From the NCBI RefSeq assembly GCF_040892595.1, contig NZ_JBFRYB010000002.1, positions 62,001 to 126,000 of the forward strand: a stretch of DNA of 64,000 nt, given 5' to 3'. Positions 1 to 8,713 of the stretch are shown here, one piece after another. The notes beneath the pieces are model-generated. The model searched no databases. It was not told where the DNA came from and was given only the letters and a program-made list of their open reading frames with translations. The number at the start of each line of letters is the position of its first letter. Positions within the stretch are counted from its first letter, which is position 1. This DNA is from Zhongshania sp. R06B22 (GTDB taxonomy: Bacteria; Pseudomonadota; Gammaproteobacteria; Pseudomonadales; Spongiibacteraceae). The translations under genes were made by a program, and so were the position numbers.

Positions 1-1
1 T

Positions 2-448
2 GCCGTCGAATTGTTTAAGGGGTTTAGGTCCGAGGCCGGCGAGCCGATGATACTAGACGATAACTTGTTTATTGAGTTCGTGTTGCCGGGCATGATCATG
101 AGAACGATGACAGGCAGTGAAATGGACGAATATCGTCGGCCATTTGCACGAGCTGGCGAAGATCGCCGGCCAACGCTAACGTGGCCTAGGCAGCTCCCTA
201 TTGCTGGCGAACCTGAGGATGTTGTTAAAGCCGTTTCTGCTTACAGTACTTGGTTGTCGCAGACCCAAATACCAAAATTATTTGTGAACGCGGATCCGGG
301 CGTATTAATAACCGGCGCTGTGCGGGATTATGTTAGATCGTGGCCTAATTTAAGCGAGGTCACTGTTGCCGGTCTGCACTTTATACAAGAAGACTCTCCC
401 CATGAGATAGGCCAGGCCATTGCCGACTGGCATAGCGATCTGGTTTAG
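2..448 (+). CDS. Haloalkane dehalogenase, C-terminal part (cut by window edge)
   Basis: Alpha/beta-hydrolase that cleaves carbon-halogen bonds of haloalkanes to give an alcohol and halide. The frame is open from base 2, so the 148 visible residues are the C-terminal half of a roughly 300-residue family. The segment reads like the LinB/DhaA branch: [17 protein letters not shown] and LPIAGEP (cap-proximal), then KLFVNADPG. The catalytic base is visible as the His of [10 protein letters not shown] (bases 377-379), about 22 residues before the end as in LinB. Nucleophile Asp and halide Trp lie outside the window. A hairpin terminator follows, so it is probably a separate unit from the ferredoxin/P450 pair. 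Confidence 0.85.
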   Translation, partial: AVELFKGFRSEAGEPMILDDNLFIEFVLPGMIMRTMTGSEMDEYRRPFARAGEDRRPTLTWPRQLPIAGEPEDVVKAVSAYSTWLSQTQIPKLFVNADPGVLITGAVRDYVRSWPNLSEVTVAGLHFIQEDSPHEIGQAIADWHSDLV

Positions 449-514
449 CGTTCTAAGGCTTTGAGTTTTTGACGGCCGAAATATATTGGCCATAAACCAC
501 AAAGTAAGATGGCG

Positions 515-559
515 AAAGCGGGGCTGGCTAGGGATCAGCCTGCCTACGTCCCGCTTTTT
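515..559 (+). terminator. Intrinsic terminator after dehalogenase
   Basis: Arms AAAGCGGG (515-522) and CCCGCTTT (550-557) pair and are followed by a short T run. The loop holds a second GGCTGG/CAGCC pairing. It sits 67 nt after the dehalogenase stop. Confidence 0.6.
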
Positions 560-929
560 CCAATGAGATACTCTGTTTTGGCGGGCTAACGCGTCCGCCG
601 AAAATGACAGCGATGATGGTTCTGCTTGCTGCTAACACCGTTTAACGATAAATCATTGAACGCCCCAATACTTCTGCTATTACTTAACGACAGCCATCGT
701 CTTATGTCTGCGTTTTGTGGTCGTCAGCGGACGATATTTGTGTGCCGTCTTCTAAGCGTGGTCAGCTCTTACGTGTTTAATTTTTCGCTTAGTAAACCGT
801 TTCCAAGCCATTTCCCGCGTTGTGCAGGCATGTCCTGTAATGAATATTTTTAGTCCAAAAATGATAGGCCAATCACAGCTAACCTAAGGAGGCTTAGAAG
901 TGTGACTAAAAACAATAAGGAGAGATGTA
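560..929. other. Gene-free stretch
   Basis: No convincing coding sequence. A short open frame at 626-853 has no ribosome binding site and no recognisable protein character. The stretch presumably carries the promoter for the ferredoxin/P450 unit; a strong AAGGAGAG ribosome site ends it at about 917-924. Confidence 0.5.
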
Positions 930-1250
930 GTGATTGACCTAATTTTTGTTGAGCACGGCGGTGAGCGTCACCGGGTAAGCGCTCAGCCCGGCGGCAGCCT
1001 AATGCAGGCAGCTATCGACAACTCAATTCCCGGTATAGACGCCGACTGCGGTGGCTCCTGCGCCTGCGGTACCTGTCACGTTATCGTTGATTCAGAGTGG
1101 TTGGCTAAAGTAGGCAGTCCCAGTGAGAGCGAGGCATTAATGTTGGAAATGACGCCCGAAAACAGTGAACGCTCTCGTTTGGCATGCCAGATCACCATTG
1201 AGCCGGAAATGAGCGGCATGGTGGTAGCGATCCCTGAGTTCCAGATGTAG
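930..1250 (+). CDS. [2Fe-2S] ferredoxin, P450 redox partner
   Basis: Small electron carrier of the putidaredoxin/adrenodoxin type, 106 residues, the usual family length. Cluster ligands are visible as C40-x5-C46-x2-C49 and C86, with the family signature GTCH; an extra Cys (C44) lies inside the loop. It starts with GTG, chosen because AAGGAGAG lies just upstream and the N-terminus MIDLIFVE matches the beta-strand start of the family. The CYP153-type P450 begins 26 nt after its stop, so the two are almost certainly co-transcribed and the ferredoxin feeds electrons to the P450. No ferredoxin reductase gene is in the window. Confidence 0.9.
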   Translation: MIDLIFVEHGGERHRVSAQPGGSLMQAAIDNSIPGIDADCGGSCACGTCHVIVDSEWLAKVGSPSESEALMLEMTPENSERSRLACQITIEPEMSGMVVAIPEFQM

Positions 1251-1276
1251 TACAAAAAATAATTGGAGTGACTGTT

Positions 1277-2554
1277 ATGACTAGCCAAGCCGCGCATAAA
1301 GATTCTATTTTAGCGGATCCTTATTCTCTGCCATTAGAGAGTATAGATCTGAGTGATCCCAGTTTATATTCACAAAATCGCTGGCAAGATTATTTCCGTC
1401 GAGTGCGTGATGAGGATCCTGTTCATTATCAAAAAAACAGTCCGTTTGGTCCGTTTTGGTCAATTACCCGATTTGAAGACATTGTCGCGGTTGATACCAA
1501 TCATCAGGACTTTTCTTCGGAACCGTTCATTATGATCGGTGAACCAGACGACACCATCCCCGTTGCTAACTTTATCTCCATGGATCCACCCAAGCATGAT
1601 CAGCAGCGTGCCGCGGTTCAAGCTGTGGTTGCGCCGAGAAACCTTGCCGCTATGGAGGGCTTAATTCGCGAGCGCATTGGCACCATTCTAGATAATCTGC
1701 CGCTGGATGAGAGTTTTGACTGGGTTTCCAGTGTTTCAATGGAGCTGACCTCGCAAATGCTTGCGACTATTTTTGACTTCCCGTATGAGGATCGCCACAA
1801 ATTAGCTTATTGGTCTGATATAGCGACTGGCGCCCCGGAACTGTCCGGTGGCACTGCGTCGCAGGAGGAGCGCTTTGCGGCATTGCACGATATGGTGAAT
1901 ACCTTCGGCGCTTTGTGGGAGCAAAAATCAGCGTCGCGCAAGGCGGGTAACCCTGTCGGTTTCGATTTGATTAGTCTTATGGAATCCAATGAAGACACCC
2001 GCGACATGATGAGCCGTCCTGAGGAGTTCATGGGGAATCTGGCGCTCTTGATTGTCGGTGGTAATGACACAACTCGGAACTCGATTAGCGGCAGTGTCCT
2101 GGCTATGAATAAGTTTCCCGAAGAGTTTGCAAAACTGCGCGCGAACCCCAAGTTAATTCCCAGCATGGTGTCAGAGATTATCCGCTGGCAAACACCGCTA
2201 TCTCATATGCGGCGGATTGCTACCCGCGACGTTGAACTTGGCGGTAAGCTTATTAAAAAAGGTGACAAAGTTGTGATGTGGTATATCTCGGGGAACCGTG
2301 ATGAGCGCGTCATCGCAAATCCCGACCACGTTATTATTGATCGTGCTAATGCGCGACATCACCTTTCCTTCGGATTTGGTATTCACCGCTGTATGGGTAA
2401 TCGTCTGGGTGAAATGCAGCTGCGAGTAACCTGGGAAGAAATACTGAAGCGCTTTGATGATATTAAAGTGGTAGAAGAGCCTGAGCGAGTGCACTCAAAC
2501 TTTGTGTTTGGTTATACATCAATGCATGTGAAGCTTAGCCCTATCTCAGCCTAG
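1277..2554 (+). CDS. Cytochrome P450, CYP153-like alkane/terpene hydroxylase
   Basis: Soluble class I P450, 425 residues from the ATG at 1277, preferred over the in-frame GTG at 1268 because TTGGAG lies at proper distance. The family is suggested by SPFGPFWSITR, VDTNHQDFSSE, I-helix GGNDTTRNS, EIIRWQTPLSHMRR (ExxR is not literal; the K-helix segment is SEIIRW), VVMWYISGNRDE and heme loop FGFGIHRCMG with C372 as thiolate ligand. These are hallmarks of CYP153, which hydroxylates terminal carbons of medium-chain alkanes and some cyclic hydrocarbons using ferredoxin and NADH. The substrate here is inferred. A hairpin follows the stop. Confidence 0.88.
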   Translation: MTSQAAHKDSILADPYSLPLESIDLSDPSLYSQNRWQDYFRRVRDEDPVHYQKNSPFGPFWSITRFEDIVAVDTNHQDFSSEPFIMIGEPDDTIPVANFISMDPPKHDQQRAAVQAVVAPRNLAAMEGLIRERIGTILDNLPLDESFDWVSSVSMELTSQMLATIFDFPYEDRHKLAYWSDIATGAPELSGGTASQEERFAALHDMVNTFGALWEQKSASRKAGNPVGFDLISLMESNEDTRDMMSRPEEFMGNLALLIVGGNDTTRNSISGSVLAMNKFPEEFAKLRANPKLIPSMVSEIIRWQTPLSHMRRIATRDVELGGKLIKKGDKVVMWYISGNRDERVIANPDHVIIDRANARHHLSFGFGIHRCMGNRLGEMQLRVTWEEILKRFDDIKVVEEPERVHSNFVFGYTSMHVKLSPISA

Positions 2555-2569
2555 CGTCTTGCAAAAACA

Positions 2570-2592
2570 GGTCTGTGCTTTGTGCGCAGACC
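2570..2592 (+). terminator. Hairpin after P450
   Basis: GGTCTGTGC pairs with GCGCAGACC (one mismatch) around a 5-nt loop, 15 nt after the P450 stop. There is no long T run, so it may be a weak or factor-assisted terminator. Confidence 0.4.
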
Positions 2593-2725
2593 ATCTGGGC
2601 ATTTCTTGGCTAGGCTCAGGCCTGCGCTTTACTTAAGTAGTGGGTGCTGGGCGTGCAGCAAGAGCGGGCGTCAAAGAACTAGATTAGGGCGGCGTCATTA
2701 TTAGTCAGCATTGCATATTATCTAA

Positions 2726-3763
2726 TTAGCATCTGCTGCGGAATTGCTTAGGGGTTTGACCTGTTGAGGTTTTAAAGGCGCGTGAAAAATTGGAGTCGCT
2801 ATTATATCCGCAGATATGGGAAATTTTACATATTGGATATTCAGTGCTTTCGAGCAGTAGCTTGGCGTAATCGAAGGAGACCTGCTGCTTGATCTCTGCA
2901 AAGGAGCTATTTTCATTGTGTAATCGTCGCGCCAAGGTGCGCTCAGAGATATTCATTTGTTCTGCGATCTGGCAGATATTGGTCGATAGACCATCAGCTA
3001 GGCGCAGTTGAAGATTTTTCTTAACTTTAGCGCTTATCGATAATTTTGAGATTGAATTAGATGTGCCCTTCAGATTGCAGTACACCTCGTTAAATGTGGC
3101 TTTATTGTGGGTGTAAAGGGCTTGGTTAAGGTGGTGCTTTTCAAAAATGACTTTAATAGTTTTTTGTGAGAATAGATGCTTGGCCTTAAAGTAATCTTCA
3201 TAGGCAGCAATTTCGCCCAATGGCGCGTGGCTAAGGTGAACTTGTATCGGTGGGTCGCTGAACTGCGCAAAATGCCTAAGATTTAAAAAGTAACCACAAA
3301 CCGCCTCATCTAAGAAAAATTGAACTTCCCCGAAGTCCATGATGGGTTTGAGGATGATATGACATTGGCCGCCCACACTAAGGCGCTCGAAGCGATAGGC
3401 GGGCATGACAGTGTGTGAGAAGTCGACCATGACTTCCAGTGCCTGCCGAATATCTTTTGCGGTGAAGGATGCTAGACCGAACATCCCGCCGGGAGCCGTG
3501 ATGGGAATGTAATCAGCTAGCTGCACGGAGAGAGGCGTACCGGGGAGCGCGATATCCTTGCAAGATCTGAATATCTCGCGTATCTGCCACCCGCTAATAT
3601 TACTTTCTTCGCGTAAAACCTGAGCCGCAGATATCTGGCAGCGACTATATAGCGCGGTCTTGCTTAGTTTTCTGCGGACGTAAAAATTCTCTGCCAAATC
3701 GAGTAAGGCTATGGGGAATACCTTCGCGTGGAAGGAGGGGCTCTCTTCCGATTCACTTCTCAT
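2726..3763 (-). CDS. AraC-family transcriptional regulator
   Basis: About 345 residues with an N-terminal effector domain of the arabinose-binding-like type (residues about 20-210) and a C-terminal AraC DNA-binding domain. The two helix-turn-helix segments are around ICQIAEQMNISERTLARRLH and ISHICGYNSDSNFSRAFK, ending in the family signature TGQTPKQFR. Start set at the ATG at 3763; an in-frame TTG lies 9 nt earlier and neither has a strong ribosome site. It converges with the CYP153 gene and diverges from the TonB receptor at 4373. AraC regulators of this type often control CYP153 and alkane genes, so both neighbours are plausible targets. Confidence 0.85.
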   Translation of the reverse strand: MRSESEESPSFHAKVFPIALLDLAENFYVRRKLSKTALYSRCQISAAQVLREESNISGWQIREIFRSCKDIALPGTPLSVQLADYIPITAPGGMFGLASFTAKDIRQALEVMVDFSHTVMPAYRFERLSVGGQCHIILKPIMDFGEVQFFLDEAVCGYFLNLRHFAQFSDPPIQVHLSHAPLGEIAAYEDYFKAKHLFSQKTIKVIFEKHHLNQALYTHNKATFNEVYCNLKGTSNSISKLSISAKVKKNLQLRLADGLSTNICQIAEQMNISERTLARRLHNENSSFAEIKQQVSFDYAKLLLESTEYPICKISHICGYNSDSNFSRAFKTSTGQTPKQFRSRC

Positions 3764-4372
3764 TATTGTCAATCTATGTGAATGTTAAGGCTTTTGGGTA
3801 ATCGTCGCGGCGGTTTCAGCTGAGGCAGTAGTTAAAGGCCCTCGCGATATTTTATTCTGTGGTTTTGCCGCAGTTAGTAACAAATAATATACCGTGAGCG
3901 TAGAATCTCGTCTACAGGCTTTTTGAAATGATCAATAATAATTCGAAATTCAGGTAAATAGCTAATTATTTCAATGGTTTGGTGCGATCGTCGGGCGAAT
4001 GCTCGGACGGTAAATTGAGTTTTACGCTCAGTGTTCGTAATGTCGTTTTAGGGAATAGGGTCTGATACTGGATATCTGCGGCCTATGACTTGCTTGTGGC
4101 CGCCAGTGAAGCCGCTTTAGGTCGGTATCCACGCATGCCTCGGCCAACAGTGATGAATCTGCTATAGGGCGCTCAAATCTGCGCCCGCCGAGTTAAGTCT
4201 TGACTGGCTGGTATCGCGGGCATGGTATCTACAAGGAAAATGTATATGTGTGGCAGTGCTCATAAAATTGCTGCTGTCTGTTTTTGAATGTTTCTGACCG
4301 AAAATAATAAAAATATTGCGCTATTGTGGCTTCATATAATAATTCCAATGAGCTTTTTGAGGATTAATAATA
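3764..4372. promoter_or_regulatory. Long divergent intergenic region with nested inverted repeats
   Basis: 609 nt between the AraC gene and the TonB receptor, no coding frame. It holds a perfect hairpin GGGCGC/GCGCCC (4167-4172 with 4181-4186) nested in a second pairing CTCGGC/GCCGAG (4139-4144 with 4187-4192). A TATAAT hexamer at 4335-4340, 33 nt before the receptor start, is a possible -10 box without a good -35. Confidence 0.4.
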
Positions 4373-6874
4373 ATGAGAAAACCCCCGAATAAGACCCGTT
4401 TAGCGATCTGCACTGGTCTACTTCTTGTTTCGATTCCGGCGATGGCGGCTCCTCAGCTAGAAGAGGTTATTGTCACCGCGCAGAAGCGTTCTGCTAGCAC
4501 CCAGGATACGCCTATTGCAATAACCGGTATGTCCGAGGGCGCGCTGGAAAAGTTTGGCTTTTCTAATGCGAATGACATCTCCGCGCAGGTACCCAATATG
4601 CAAGTGAGTGGTCCCTACGGCGAGGTGCAGCCGATATTCTCGATTCGTGGCGTGAGCATGTCTGACTACAGCTCTAACCAAGCCAGCCCGATTGGGGTAT
4701 ATAACGATGAAGCCTATTTGGGCGCGGTATACACCCATGGCATGAGTTTTTTTGATGTCGAACGTTTAGAGGTGTTACGCGGTCCACAAGGCACTTTATA
4801 CGGCAAAAATACCACAGGTGGTGCAATCAATATCGTCACCAAGACACCACTAATTGGCGATCCTACCGCATTTAATCTCAAACAAGGTGTGCGGAATTAC
4901 AATGGTCACGCCGGTGATTACGGTGTGGAGAGCACGCTGATAGAAGATACCCTAGCGGCAAGATTGGCTTATTCTTATTCACGCAGGGATGGCTATTTTG
5001 AGAACGCTCTAGGTGGCCCCGACTTGTCGGAGCAAGATTTCCAGGCGGCGCGATTGGTGGTTAATTGGCAGCTGACAGACTCTACAAATATGGTGTTGAA
5101 GTACTCGACCGCCCGCAACGATGCTTTGGGTAGCCCAAGCCGCAATGAGCCTCGAGGGGATCTCTCTAAAAACCCAGAATTAGTGACAGCGCTAGAAACC
5201 TCGGGGGTGGGTGTTTACGATAAGCCTAATAATGGCTTTATCGATAATACGGGGTATTCTCGCCCCGCGAAGAACCTAGATTACTACGAGGTCGAAGACA
5301 ACTTTACCGGTGCGCTGGTAGTTAATTCTGATCTACTAGTTAACAAGATCGAATATGTTGCCGACGCTTATACCCTGACTGCCATTACCTCCTTGGCAGA
5401 CTCAGATTACTCGCAAGCGCAAAACGTCGATGGCAGCCCAGACCAGTTGTTGGAGATTAATTGGGGGGTCGATACACAGGCCTTCAGTCAGGATTTTCGA
5501 ATTACGACCACTTTCTTAGAGGACTTTGATCTTATTGCCGGTGCGTATTATGCGACTGAGGACATGCAGTTAGATAATCAGTACAGCTTGTATGAGACTC
5601 CGCCAGATACACGGGCGGCTGCAACCTACCCCGGTGTGACAGGCTACTATCCCTACCTGCTAGATTTCGGCGTCATTGATCAGAAAATGGATACCGAAAA
5701 AACTAGTGCCGCGCTGTATTCACAGCTTCGTTGGAATGTCACTGCCAACTTGGGCATCGATTTTGGTCTTCGTTATACCGATGATAAAATTGATTTGACC
5801 TATTTAAATATCTCCCGACTAGGTTATGACGGTAGCCCGCGCGGAACCTATGTGCCCGGCAATAACACCGGCGTCGATAATATCTTTATACCCGCTAATG
5901 TCGCCGGTCAAAGTCCTCTGGAGCCGGGGCTATTATTGGCAGAGTTCCTCAGTGGCAATATCGGTCTGGAGGAGCTTCTGTTAACCGCCCAGACCGGCTA
6001 TACCCACGGTCCATATACGACAGATTCTGCGACACCATTAAGTGCACATGAGAAAGAGTGGACGGGAAAAATCGGTCTAGATTACCGCTTTAATGACGAG
6101 CTAATGATATACACCAGTTACAGCCGTGGATTTAGGGCAGGTAACTTTAATGCCGGCGTTTACTATGAGGAGCGGGAATTTGAGAATGCCTACGCCTCAC
6201 CGGAGTTTCTGGATGCCTACGAATTTGGCTTTAAAGCTGACTTATGGGATCGCCGTGCTCGTATAAACAGCGCCTTCTTTTACTACGACTATACCGATCA
6301 GCAATTCATTAATGTTGTCGGCGTCTCGAACTTTTTGGAAAATGCCGGTGGATCTAAGATCTTCGGTTTCGAATCGGAAATGTATTTCGCTCTCACTGAA
6401 AAGCTAACAGTACAAATCGGTCTGGGGATTTTAAAAAGCGAGTATACCGAGCTAGAACTCTCTAATGTTCAGACTGTAAATAATGATGACGATGTCGTTG
6501 ATTTGGCCGGTAACGAATTGATTTCTGCGCCAAATATAAGCGCCAATATCTCCATTGATTACGATATTTTTACCAATGATTACGGCTATCTGAGTATGAA
6601 CCTCAATGGTAATTACCAGGCTGATCAGTGGTATAGCGCTTATAACGACAAGATCGGTTATGACAAAATTCGTCAAGAAGGCTACGGCTTGTATAACGCG
6701 CGTTTCACTTGGTTTGGTAGTGATGACAATTACAGTATCGCGGTGTGGGGTAAAAATCTTACCGAAACAAAATATGATGGTTACGCGATTAATCTGCAAG
6801 CGGGATTTGGCTTTGATTACTTTCAACAGGGAGCGCCAAGAACCTACGGTTTAGAAGCGACCTATAAGTTTTAA
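4373..6874 (+). CDS. TonB-dependent outer-membrane receptor (1)
   Basis: Outer-membrane active transporter, 833 residues. Signal peptide ends near AMAA; the TonB box follows at about residues 31-38 (EEVIVTAQKR). The plug domain holds IRGV, DVERLEVLRGPQGTLYGKNTTGGAINI; a 22-strand barrel follows and ends in the aromatic-terminated YGLEATYKF. The lack of an extra N-terminal signalling domain means regulation is unlikely to go through an anti-sigma relay. It faces the AraC regulator divergently. This subfamily is abundant in degraders of steroids, terpenoids and other hydrophobic substrates; the actual ligand cannot be read from sequence. A terminator lies 148 nt after the stop. Confidence 0.9.
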   Translation: MRKPPNKTRLAICTGLLLVSIPAMAAPQLEEVIVTAQKRSASTQDTPIAITGMSEGALEKFGFSNANDISAQVPNMQVSGPYGEVQPIFSIRGVSMSDYSSNQASPIGVYNDEAYLGAVYTHGMSFFDVERLEVLRGPQGTLYGKNTTGGAINIVTKTPLIGDPTAFNLKQGVRNYNGHAGDYGVESTLIEDTLAARLAYSYSRRDGYFENALGGPDLSEQDFQAARLVVNWQLTDSTNMVLKYSTARNDALGSPSRNEPRGDLSKNPELVTALETSGVGVYDKPNNGFIDNTGYSRPAKNLDYYEVEDNFTGALVVNSDLLVNKIEYVADAYTLTAITSLADSDYSQAQNVDGSPDQLLEINWGVDTQAFSQDFRITTTFLEDFDLIAGAYYATEDMQLDNQYSLYETPPDTRAAATYPGVTGYYPYLLDFGVIDQKMDTEKTSAALYSQLRWNVTANLGIDFGLRYTDDKIDLTYLNISRLGYDGSPRGTYVPGNNTGVDNIFIPANVAGQSPLEPGLLLAEFLSGNIGLEELLLTAQTGYTHGPYTTDSATPLSAHEKEWTGKIGLDYRFNDELMIYTSYSRGFRAGNFNAGVYYEEREFENAYASPEFLDAYEFGFKADLWDRRARINSAFFYYDYTDQQFINVVGVSNFLENAGGSKIFGFESEMYFALTEKLTVQIGLGILKSEYTELELSNVQTVNNDDDVVDLAGNELISAPNISANISIDYDIFTNDYGYLSMNLNGNYQADQWYSAYNDKIGYDKIRQEGYGLYNARFTWFGSDDNYSIAVWGKNLTETKYDGYAINLQAGFGFDYFQQGAPRTYGLEATYKF

Positions 6875-7021
6875 TAATGTGAGATATCAGCTCAAATGCA
6901 ATCGGGCTGAGTACTATTTGTAGATGCGTTGTAACTGGTATCTTTATTAATATTGCTGAATTGTGAAAACATAAAGAATAGCGATTTCGAAACTATTTTG
7001 TTCAACCCTGGGGCTACCTTT

Positions 7022-7058
7022 GTCGGGCTTTCACTAAAACTGCAAGCCCGACTTTTTT
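7022..7058 (+). terminator. Strong intrinsic terminator ahead of small secreted gene
   Basis: Nine-base perfect arms GTCGGGCTT (7022-7030) and AAGCCCGAC (7044-7052), then six T. It ends 23 nt before the ATG of the next gene, so there is no room for a promoter between them. Confidence 0.85.
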
Positions 7059-7081
7059 AATAATAAAATGGAGAGGAATGT

Positions 7082-7510
7082 ATGAAAATAAAATTGACTC
7101 CGCGCTCTATAGCTTTAAGTGTCATGTTAGGTATTGCGGGTTCTGTTAGTGCGATCGAGCTACCAATTATAGGGAGTGTTGATCTAGGGGCTGGTGGTTT
7201 AGATGCCCTGCCGTTGTCGGTGGGCGGTATCGGAAGTGGTTTATTAATCAATTCAGGTATTCCAGTTCTGGTAGATCTACCAGTCATAGGTGGACTGCCA
7301 TTAATTGATGGTCGTGGTATTCCAGTGATTGGTGATTTGGGGGGCGGGAGTATGTTGGTCTCTGGGTTGGTTCAGGTTGTTGCTGGCAACCCTAATCTCA
7401 ATGGTGGTTTGCCGGTAATCGGAGATCGAGAGTTGGTATTATTTGATCTATTGCTAGAGGGTGGCCCGACCTTAAACTTTTTGGCGCTTGATGCCGTAGT
7501 GCCGCTATAA
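7082..7510 (+). CDS. Small secreted protein with PVIG repeats, unknown function
   Basis: 142 residues, not recognised. A signal peptide is clear (MKIK... to about SVSA, residue 24). The mature part is rich in Gly, Leu, Ile and Val, has no Cys, and repeats P-[IV]-I-G at residues 28-31, 67-70, 81-84 and 111-114, often preceded by Leu or Ile and followed by Gly, Ser or Asp. It has a good ribosome site (GGAGAGG, 8 nt upstream). It follows TonB receptor 1, from which it is separated by a strong terminator, so expression probably needs read-through or an attenuation event. Periplasmic or surface location is inferred; a hydrophobic-ligand role is only a guess. Confidence 0.7.
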   Translation: MKIKLTPRSIALSVMLGIAGSVSAIELPIIGSVDLGAGGLDALPLSVGGIGSGLLINSGIPVLVDLPVIGGLPLIDGRGIPVIGDLGGGSMLVSGLVQVVAGNPNLNGGLPVIGDRELVLFDLLLEGGPTLNFLALDAVVPL

Positions 7511-7540
7511 GTCTGCCTTTGCTAAAGGGTCTTTACGGCC

Positions 7541-8560
7541 CTAATGCTGCTTATTTGATTGCCGGTAATGACCAGGAGAGCAGTCGCTCCAGCGTTGAAA
7601 TGCGCGTGTAAAGCTGCGGGTGTCGGTATACCCTAAATGAGCGGCGAGTTCGTCAATCTTCATGTCGCTGTCAGTCAATAATTGAAACGCCATTTGCTTG
7701 CGCTCCTCTTCAACTACGCCGCGAAAGCTGGTTTTTTCTTGGTCTAGTTTGCGTCTAAGGGTGCGACTTGAAAGTGCTAGTGCCGATGCCACATCTTCGA
7801 GTGATGCTGTGAGTCCTAAATCACCCAATATGTGCTGCCTAACTTGCTCGGCGGTGCCGCCAGTTTGGCGCTCGCGTAATTGCTTGGAGCATTGTTCAGT
7901 TAGCATGCTCGCTAGGCTGGCGTCGTAGGTGGATAAAGGCTTATCGAGGTGTTTGCTGGGAATGGTAAGGGCGTTGTGGGTGTTTTGAAATGTCGGTTTA
8001 GCCGCGCAGGCGCTTTCAATAAAGCGCGCATCTTCTGATGTTGGCTCGATGAACTCGGCCACCACTGACTGAATCTCATTCAGGCTAAGCTCTTTGACTA
8101 AGATGATACCCGCCGCCATATCTCGCTCTAGTAAAAACTGGCGAAGGTGGGAGGGAATAGCCTGTGGGTTCATTCGCAAACTAAAAGTGCCACCTTGCTC
8201 AAAGGGGGTAATCTCGCAATAGGCGGTACTTAGTGGCAAGAAGCGCAGCGCGACCTGCAATGCATCTCGCAAGGTTCTGCAGGTGCGAAGCGAAAATCCC
8301 CAGATACCAAAGGTAGCGATGTTGTAGCAAAGGCCAATTCTAAAGCCAAGTACCGGTATGTCTGGTAAGGCCAACATTAGATTTTCAATGAGCCGCATTT
8401 CCTGTTCAGGCTCAATTAAGGCGCTGCCGTCATTGAGCTGCTGCTCTGAAATAGCGGTGCCGAGCAAGCAGGTTTCTAGGTCCACCCCCTCGTTAATCGC
8501 AAAATTAATCATTACTTTGCTGATAGCCACCGGCCTAAGTGTCGTTTTTATATTGCCCAT
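7541..8560 (-). CDS. AraC-family transcriptional regulator
   Basis: 339 residues: N-terminal arabinose-binding-like effector domain (roughly residues 15-200, with GFRIGLCYN, TFGIWGFSLRTC) and a C-terminal AraC domain (about 235-335) with TASLEDVASALALSSRTLRRKL and LAAHLGYTDTRSFTRAFQRW as the two recognition helices. AGGAG abuts the ATG directly, which is unusually close. It is divergent from the desaturase gene with 153 nt between, so that gene is the likely target, and converges on the small secreted gene. The OruR/VirS-like branch of the family is a reasonable comparison. Confidence 0.85.
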   Translation of the reverse strand: MGNIKTTLRPVAISKVMINFAINEGVDLETCLLGTAISEQQLNDGSALIEPEQEMRLIENLMLALPDIPVLGFRIGLCYNIATFGIWGFSLRTCRTLRDALQVALRFLPLSTAYCEITPFEQGGTFSLRMNPQAIPSHLRQFLLERDMAAGIILVKELSLNEIQSVVAEFIEPTSEDARFIESACAAKPTFQNTHNALTIPSKHLDKPLSTYDASLASMLTEQCSKQLRERQTGGTAEQVRQHILGDLGLTASLEDVASALALSSRTLRRKLDQEKTSFRGVVEEERKQMAFQLLTDSDMKIDELAAHLGYTDTRSFTRAFQRWSDCSPGHYRQSNKQH

Positions 8561-8713
8561 CTCCTGGAGTCTAGTTGCTTATATGTGAGTCGTGGTGGTT
8601 GCGTATGGCCATCTCTCCGGCGTAATAGGACAAAAATGCCCTGCTATACGCAATATATCTAAAGTACAGTATTGGCAAATAATTTGGTCGGCCAATGGCT
8701 GTAGAAGGTAGAA

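Noticed and set aside
626..853. 75-codon open frame after the dehalogenase
   Set aside because: No ribosome site, no protein-like character, ends before the ferredoxin leader.
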